In this document: one piece after another, positions 29,013 to 33,781 of the stretch
How positions within the stretch are numbered: position 1 is the stretch's first letter
How the letters are laid out: the number at the start of each line of letters is the position of its first letter
NCBI GenBank assembly: GCA_003559765.1
Contig: PWKH01000087.1
Location: forward strand, 1 to 33,781
Direction: 5' to 3'
DNA: 33,781 bases
From: Spirochaetaceae bacterium
GTDB taxonomy: Bacteria; Spirochaetota; Spirochaetia; PWKH01
Position numbers and translations under genes: made by a program
Notes under the pieces: generated by a model
What the model was told of the DNA's origin: nothing
Seen by the model: only the letters and a program-made list of their open reading frames with translations
Database searches by the model: none

Positions 29013-29027
29013 TATACTAATAGTATA
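29013..29027. promoter_or_regulatory. Perfect 7-1-7 palindrome TATACTA-A-TAGTATA overlapping -10 elements of the rbr operon
   Basis: TATACTA 29013-29019, A 29020, TAGTATA 29021-29027; TATAAT at 29024-29029; TTTACA (28991)-16-TATACT (29013) is an alternative promoter. Confidence 0.6.
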
Positions 29028-29064
29028 ATCTACACAAAGACACTATAAAACCTAGGAGGGAACC

Positions 29065-29640
29065 ATGAAGTCTTTGAATGGAACCGCAACTGAAAAAAAC
29101 CTGCTTACGGCATTTGCAGGTGAGTCACAGGCACGAAACCGCTATACCTATTTCGCCGCAGCGGCGAAGAAGGAAGGGTTTGTGATGATTTCCGAAAAGT
29201 TCAGCGAAACAGCTGATCAGGAGAAGGAACATGCCAAGCGGTTCTTTAAATTTCTCGATGGGGGAGAAGTTGAAATCACCGGTGCATTTCCAGCAGGGAA
29301 GATCGGCACTACCGCGGAAAACCTTCGCGCAGCAGCGGCCGGGGAAAATTATGAGTGGACCACCATGTATCCGGAATTTGCCAAGACGGCAGAGGAAGAA
29401 GGGTTCAACGAAATCGCTGCAGTGTTCAGGGCAGTAGCTGCTGCTGAAACACGGCATGAAGACCGGTATCTGAACATGCTGAAACTGGTGGAGGATGGTA
29501 CCATGTTCAAGCGGGACACCCCGGTGAAGTGGCAGTGCCGCAACTGCGGATATATCCATGAAGGAGCCGCTGCGCCGGCAAAATGTGCCGCCTGCGCCCA
29601 TCCTCAGGCCCATTTTGAGGTGTTCGGAGAGACTGTATAA
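29065..29640 (+). CDS. rbr: Rubrerythrin
   Basis: Ferritin-like diiron domain ([36 protein letters not shown]) plus C-terminal rubredoxin-like CRNCGY…CAACAHP. Confidence 0.96.
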   Translation: MKSLNGTATEKNLLTAFAGESQARNRYTYFAAAAKKEGFVMISEKFSETADQEKEHAKRFFKFLDGGEVEITGAFPAGKIGTTAENLRAAAAGENYEWTTMYPEFAKTAEEEGFNEIAAVFRAVAAAETRHEDRYLNMLKLVEDGTMFKRDTPVKWQCRNCGYIHEGAAAPAKCAACAHPQAHFEVFGETV

Positions 29641-29668
29641 TATTATATTTGGTCCAAGGAGGACAATT

Positions 29669-30067
29669 ATGGCAGAAGCAGTAAAACACGGAGTGTATTT
29701 GTGTGAGATCTGCGGAAACGTAGCAGAACTGCTGCGTGCAGGTCAGGGGGAATTGGTTTGCTGCGGTGAACCAATGAAGCGTATGGATGAACAGACCGCT
29801 GATTCATCTACGGAAAAACATGTTCCAGTTATCGAAAAAACCGATTCCGGTTACAGCGTAGTAGTCGGTTCAACCCTTCATCCGATGGTTGAAAAACACT
29901 TTATTGAATGGATTGAACTCATCGTAGACGGAAAATCCTGTAAGAAATTCCTCAAACCCGGTGATGAGCCGAAGGCTGAATTCTGCACCTGTACTGATGA
30001 TGCAGCTGCGTCGGTTTCAGCCAGGGAATTCTGCAACGTCCACGGACTCTGGAGGGCGGAAAAGTAA
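29669..30067 (+). CDS. dfx: Desulfoferrodoxin (2Fe superoxide reductase)
   Basis: N-terminal CEIC…VCCGEPM desulforedoxin centre; [30 protein letters not shown] catalytic site; SD AAGGAGGA. Confidence 0.95.
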   Translation: MAEAVKHGVYLCEICGNVAELLRAGQGELVCCGEPMKRMDEQTADSSTEKHVPVIEKTDSGYSVVVGSTLHPMVEKHFIEWIELIVDGKSCKKFLKPGDEPKAEFCTCTDDAAASVSAREFCNVHGLWRAEK

Positions 30068-30555
30068 TGATAAGCAAAGCAGTGGAACAGGCGTTCAATG
30101 AGCAGTTCAACAAGGAACTCGCATCAGCATATATCTATGCCGCAATGGCTGCGGATTTTGAATCCAAGAATTACTCCGGATTCGCCCGCTGGATGACCGC
30201 CCAGGCAAAGGAAGAGGTCGAGCATGCCCAAAAATTTTATCATTTTTTACTTGAACGCGGCGGCAGACCCTTGTATGATACAGTAGAGAAGCCTCAAGAA
30301 AGCTGGGCAAGCGTCCGGGAGGTCTTTGAACATGCGCTCAAACATGAACGGTTTATTACCAAGAGCATTGATGAGCTGGTGAACACAGCCCGGAAGCATG
30401 ACGACAAAGCATCTGAAGTATTTCTTCAGTGGTTTGTGTCAGAACAGATTGAAGAGGAAAGTACTGTTGAATCCATCCTGGCTAAATTTGATCTTGCCGG
30501 GGAAGATAACCGAGGGCTTTACCTGCTGGATAAAGAACTGGGAGCTCGAGGATAA
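30067..30555 (+). CDS. ftnA: Ferritin
   Basis: EQFNKELASAYIYAAMAADFESKNYSGFARWM, EEVEHAQKFYHFLLERGG, EQIEEES; start overlaps the dfx stop (TAATG). Confidence 0.94.
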   Translation: MISKAVEQAFNEQFNKELASAYIYAAMAADFESKNYSGFARWMTAQAKEEVEHAQKFYHFLLERGGRPLYDTVEKPQESWASVREVFEHALKHERFITKSIDELVNTARKHDDKASEVFLQWFVSEQIEEESTVESILAKFDLAGEDNRGLYLLDKELGARG

Positions 30556-30580
30556 GTTTCTCTAAAATGAGGAGGCAAAC

Positions 30581-30742
30581 ATGGAAAAATATGTATGTGA
30601 TTTATGCGGATATGTATATGATCCCGCAGAAGGTGATCCGGATAACGGGGTCGATCCCGGAACGGCATTCAGCGACATTCCCGATGACTGGGTGTGTCCG
30701 CTCTGCGGCGCGGCCAAGGATGACTTTTCTCCCCTTGAATAA
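30581..30742 (+). CDS. rub: Rubredoxin (53 aa; not in the supplied ORF track)
   Basis: Manual translation [62 protein letters not shown]. Confidence 0.96.
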   Translation: MEKYVCDLCGYVYDPAEGDPDNGVDPGTAFSDIPDDWVCPLCGAAKDDFSPLE

Positions 30743-30778
30743 TTTAGGGATGTGAAGTACACACACCTATGAACCCAC

Positions 30779-30812
30779 AGGCTGTCTGCGGGATTGTGCA
30801 GACAGCCTTTTT
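30779..30812 (+). terminator. Rho-independent terminator of the rbr-dfx-ftn-rub operon
   Basis: AGGCTGTCTGC-gggattgt-GCAGACAGCCT (perfect 11-bp stem) followed by TTTT. Confidence 0.9.
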
Positions 30813-30898
30813 CTCTGTCTTTCTTTTCCAAAGGGATTGACAAGGTGCTGCATTGAACACTCAGCAGCAGGCGGCATCAATTCAAGGAGCAAACCAGT

Positions 30899-32389
30899 AT
30901 GGGTAACAGGAAAACACCTAGAGTACATCCATGGGGTATCCTGGTTACTGCATTCTTTCTCATCATAACCCTCCCATTGCTCATCGGGTGCAGCGATGAA
31001 CCGATGCGCTTTACCCTTGAAGATATTTCCGAACCCATCAATATTTCCGATCCCCAGGACATTCTTCCGGGAACCTGGGAAGGAACCTTCACCATGCAGG
31101 GAACCGAATACACTGTACGCTTCTCCCTTCAGGAGAATGAAGACGGCAGCTTCATCGGAGCATTCTCTCTGCCGCAGCAGACTCAGGCGCTGTTTATCTT
31201 CGATGAGATTGAAATAGACGAGGACGGCGTAATAACCTTCCAGGCATCCTCCATCCAGGCAGGATATACTGCGACCTTGCGGGCTGTGCAGGATTCCCAG
31301 CAGATCACCCTCTCAGGAACATGGAAGCATGCAGGGAGCCAGGCGGAACTGACCATGCAGCCGAGGCAGTTCGATACGCTCACCAGGATAGAACGGCCTC
31401 AGGATCCCGCACGTCCCTATCCCTATCACGAAAAAGAGGTGGTATTCCCCAATGTCCGGGAGGATTTTGAGCTGGCAGGAACCCTGACCTATCCTGAAGG
31501 AGCAGGACCCTTTCCGGTGGTAATCCTTATTTCCGGATCCGGTTCCCATGACCGGAATGAAGAGATTTTTGGACATCGGCCGTTCTTAGTGCTCGCCGAT
31601 CATCTGACACGGAACGGCATCGCCGTTCTCAGATATGATGACAGAGGAGTGGGCGGTTCCGGTGGAGAATCCGAAACTGCTGACTCCTATGACCTTTCCA
31701 TTGATGCTGAAAGCGCCCTGGATTACCTGCTGGAGCACCATAGAGATATCATATCGGATGAAATCGGACTGGTCGGGCACAGTGAAGGAGGCATCATCGC
31801 CCCGATGGTCGCCGACAGACGGAATGAGATATCCTTTTTGATCCTGCTGGCCGGTCCCGGACAGCAGGGTGATCAAGTGCTGCTTTCGCAGACCCGGGCC
31901 ATCCTCGAAGCACAGAGCCTGCCTGAATCACTGGTGGAGACTACCTTGACGACGAACCGGGCTATCTATTCACTGCTGATGGAAGAGGATAATGAGGACA
32001 AACTGCAGACGAAAATCACACAGATCATGCGCAGCGTCGGCATACCTGAAGATCAGATCCGCCAGCAGCTGCCGTCGATCCTGCTTCCGTGGTTCAGGTT
32101 CTTCCTCTCCTATGATCCCGGGGAGGTGCTCACCAGGCTGTCCGTCCCGGTGCTCGCCCTGGGAGGCAGTCTTGACCTTCAGGTGCTTGCTGAAGAGAAC
32201 ATCCCACGGATAGAAGCGCACCTGGAAGCAGGGGAATCACCTCAGGTGACGACAAAAATCTATGAGGGGCTCAACCACCTGTTCCAGCCTGCTCAGACCG
32301 GTATGGTGGACGAATACGGAACAATCCCGATTACCATCGCACCCCAGGTGCTGGAGGATATTTCCCAGTGGATCTGGGCGATTCTGTAA
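30899..32389 (+). CDS. Lipoprotein alpha/beta hydrolase
   Basis: Lipobox LLIGCS, ISGSGSHDRNE, YDDRGVGGSGG, nucleophile elbow GHSEGG, C-terminal His region GLNHLF. Confidence 0.87.
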   Translation: MGNRKTPRVHPWGILVTAFFLIITLPLLIGCSDEPMRFTLEDISEPINISDPQDILPGTWEGTFTMQGTEYTVRFSLQENEDGSFIGAFSLPQQTQALFIFDEIEIDEDGVITFQASSIQAGYTATLRAVQDSQQITLSGTWKHAGSQAELTMQPRQFDTLTRIERPQDPARPYPYHEKEVVFPNVREDFELAGTLTYPEGAGPFPVVILISGSGSHDRNEEIFGHRPFLVLADHLTRNGIAVLRYDDRGVGGSGGESETADSYDLSIDAESALDYLLEHHRDIISDEIGLVGHSEGGIIAPMVADRRNEISFLILLAGPGQQGDQVLLSQTRAILEAQSLPESLVETTLTTNRAIYSLLMEEDNEDKLQTKITQIMRSVGIPEDQIRQQLPSILLPWFRFFLSYDPGEVLTRLSVPVLALGGSLDLQVLAEENIPRIEAHLEAGESPQVTTKIYEGLNHLFQPAQTGMVDEYGTIPITIAPQVLEDISQWIWAIL

Positions 32390-32398
32390 TCTGACGGC

Positions 32399-33277
32399 TC
32401 ATGACGGCATCTTCCGGTATAATCCCGCGGTCTTAAACAGCCACGGTGCTGCAAAGGTAACCCATGCGCCCATAACAAAGTACCTGAGGAAAGTCATGCA
32501 TGCAAACAGCAGTTCCTGATCCTCCCCGACTCCCGTCAGGCCGATAAAAAGCGTCCGGGTAACCACCCGAAGACCGAAGAGTATCCCCAGACCGATGACA
32601 GCCTTCAGAATCTGCTGCCACCATGCGGCTTGTTCCACGAATTTCACCACCTGTTTCTCCAGCCGGTATCCCCACAGCGCTGCAAGGATGTATCCAAGAA
32701 CTACCGGCGCAAGGCCGAAGGACTGGTTGAGAAACAGCAGCAGCACTGTTCCTCCGGTAAACAGCACATATCTCCTGCCGCTCATTTCCAGGGTGTATTT
32801 TCGCTGAAGAAATTCGAATCCTGTAAGAATCAGCAGGCCGATCAGCACCCCGGCGATAATATCCACCGGATAGTGGACTCCGAGGTATACCCGGGAAAAT
32901 GCGACCAGCACGATCAGAACCGCTGCGGTCCCGTAGGCCCATCTCCGGTCGATCTCCCGGGCAAGATACCCCCAGAATGCAGTGTTGCCCTGGGCATGCC
33001 CGCTGGGAAAGGAGAAGCCGTCCTCTTCAATCAGTCTCACCGCCAGGTCTGGCCGTTCAGTCATATAGTTATATTTGATTGCAGTATTCAAGTAGATAGA
33101 GGTTACGAACACCAGAGAGAACCTGATGCCGAAGTCCTTGTTCCAGAGCCAGTAGAGCAGCGGAATGACGATCATGTAGTATTCCTGATCTCCCAGCAGG
33201 GTGATCCAGCGGAAGAACCCGTCGAGTACCGGGTTTGAAAACTGCTGCACCCAAAGAATGAACGAGAGGTCTGCCAT
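32399..33277 (-). CDS. PAP2-superfamily membrane phosphatase
   Basis: KYNYMTERPD, FPSGHAQGNTAF, SRVYLGVHYPVDIIAGVLIG; polytopic. Confidence 0.92.
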   Translation of the reverse strand: MADLSFILWVQQFSNPVLDGFFRWITLLGDQEYYMIVIPLLYWLWNKDFGIRFSLVFVTSIYLNTAIKYNYMTERPDLAVRLIEEDGFSFPSGHAQGNTAFWGYLAREIDRRWAYGTAAVLIVLVAFSRVYLGVHYPVDIIAGVLIGLLILTGFEFLQRKYTLEMSGRRYVLFTGGTVLLLFLNQSFGLAPVVLGYILAALWGYRLEKQVVKFVEQAAWWQQILKAVIGLGILFGLRVVTRTLFIGLTGVGEDQELLFACMTFLRYFVMGAWVTFAAPWLFKTAGLYRKMPS

Positions 33278-33305
33278 AAAAACACCCCCTGAATCATCCT
33301 ATAGT

Positions 33306-33315
33306 AGGTTCCTAA
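33306..33315 (-). repeat. Copy 1 of 10-mer TTAGGAACCT upstream of the PAP2 gene
   Basis: AGGTTCCTAA on plus strand = TTAGGAACCT on the PAP2 coding strand. Confidence 0.5.
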
Positions 33316-33426
33316 GTCTGTATTTGTCAATCTTTTCACAGCAAACTAATAGAACCTTGGCTGTTTTCCTTCAGAAAATGGGGTATGGGCGCTTCACCTC
33401 AGGCAAACTTGACGCCGAGCAGAAAT

Positions 33427-33436
33427 TTAGGAACCT
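33427..33436 (+). repeat. Copy 2 of 10-mer TTAGGAACCT upstream of the YeeE gene
   Basis: Identical 10-mer in the same orientation relative to its gene as copy 1. Confidence 0.5.
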
Positions 33437-33438
33437 TG

Positions 33439-33462
33439 TCATTATAAACAATTTTGTAATGA
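33439..33462 (+). promoter_or_regulatory. Inverted repeat TCATTATAAA-CAAT-TTTGTAATGA just upstream of the YeeE SD
   Basis: 9/10 complementary in DNA, 10/10 with G.U pairing in RNA; ends 2 nt before GGAGG (33465-33469). Confidence 0.5.
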
Positions 33463-33475
33463 TTGGAGGCTGAAC

Positions 33476-33781
33476 ATGTATCTCAAGAACCAATGGAAAC
33501 CCTATGTGTACGGCGCGCTATCGGGGCTGCTGCTTACGATCAGTGTAGCCCTCCAGGGGCAGTTTTTCGGAACGTCGACAACCTTTCCGCGATTCACCAC
33601 CCTTGTTCTCGATACGGTAGGCATTGATCTCGGTTTTCTCAGTTTCTACCAGGCGAGTGACGGGAACCTGACCGGAGCAGCTTTCCCTAACTGGCAGCTG
33701 CTGTTTGTCCTCGGCATTGCCCTCGGAGCTTTTATCACCTCAAAACTGACAGGCACCTTCAAGCGTGAGGAGATGCCCCCT
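33476..33781 (+). CDS. YeeE/YedE-family (TsuA-like thiosulfate/sulfur) transporter, truncated by window end
   Basis: MYLKNQWKPYVYGALSGLLLTISVALQGQFFGTSTTFPRF…LLFVLGIALGAFITSKLTG; SD GGAGG; no stop before window end. Confidence 0.8.
   Translation, partial: MYLKNQWKPYVYGALSGLLLTISVALQGQFFGTSTTFPRFTTLVLDTVGIDLGFLSFYQASDGNLTGAAFPNWQLLFVLGIALGAFITSKLTGTFKREEMPP

Noticed and set aside
29013-29027. Calling the palindrome a canonical PerR box
   Set aside because: The geometry fits but the half-site TATACTA differs from TTATAAT, so only a candidate operator is claimed.
33316-33475. SAM-type riboswitch upstream of the sulfur transporter
   Set aside because: No S-box conserved sequence or P1-P4 architecture recognisable; only short inverted repeats.
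1-33781. CRISPR array, integrase, transposon, prophage or defence island
   Set aside because: No spaced direct-repeat array, no transposase/integrase motifs, no tRNA-flanked boundary or defence gene seen; WYL alone next to redox genes is not enough to call defence.

Overview
The window looks like chromosomal DNA from a bacterium, probably an anaerobic spirochaete-like organism (a weak inference from gene content: SOR/rubrerythrin, LPP20-type lipoproteins, YeeE/TsuA). It is densely coding. I saw no rRNA, tRNA, CRISPR array, transposase, integrase or phage gene. From left to right I read: a truncated upstream CDS; an MsmX/UgpC-type ABC ATPase; a B12-binding radical SAM protein convergent with a tocopherol-cyclase-like protein; a NUDIX hydrolase; a possible signalling/redox module (exported Cys protein, NapH-like polyferredoxin, OmpR-type regulator, histidine kinase, exported protein); an acyltransferase; a DEAD-box helicase; a class-IV aminotransferase; FtsK; UppP; RsmG-MnmG-MnmE; a PP2C phosphatase; an IMPase-like protein; endonuclease IV and GDPD; two LPP20-like lipoproteins and a barrel-like exported protein beside PepT; a WYL regulator followed by rubrerythrin, desulfoferrodoxin, ferritin and a 53-aa rubredoxin missing from the ORF track; a lipoprotein alpha/beta hydrolase; a PAP2 phosphatase; and a truncated YeeE/YedE (TsuA-like) transporter. 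The best leads are: (1) TTTACC-like hexamers at exact 11-bp spacing upstream of both ends of the two-component/redox module; (2) a perfect 7-1-7 palindrome over the -10 region of the rubrerythrin-SOR-ferritin-rubredoxin operon; (3) repeated '-10 box, 5-8 nt, ATG' architecture without Shine-Dalgarno, suggesting leaderless mRNAs; (4) an uncharacterised LPP20/outer-membrane-like gene cluster; (5) a 10-mer repeated in gene-oriented fashion in front of the divergent PAP2 and YeeE genes.
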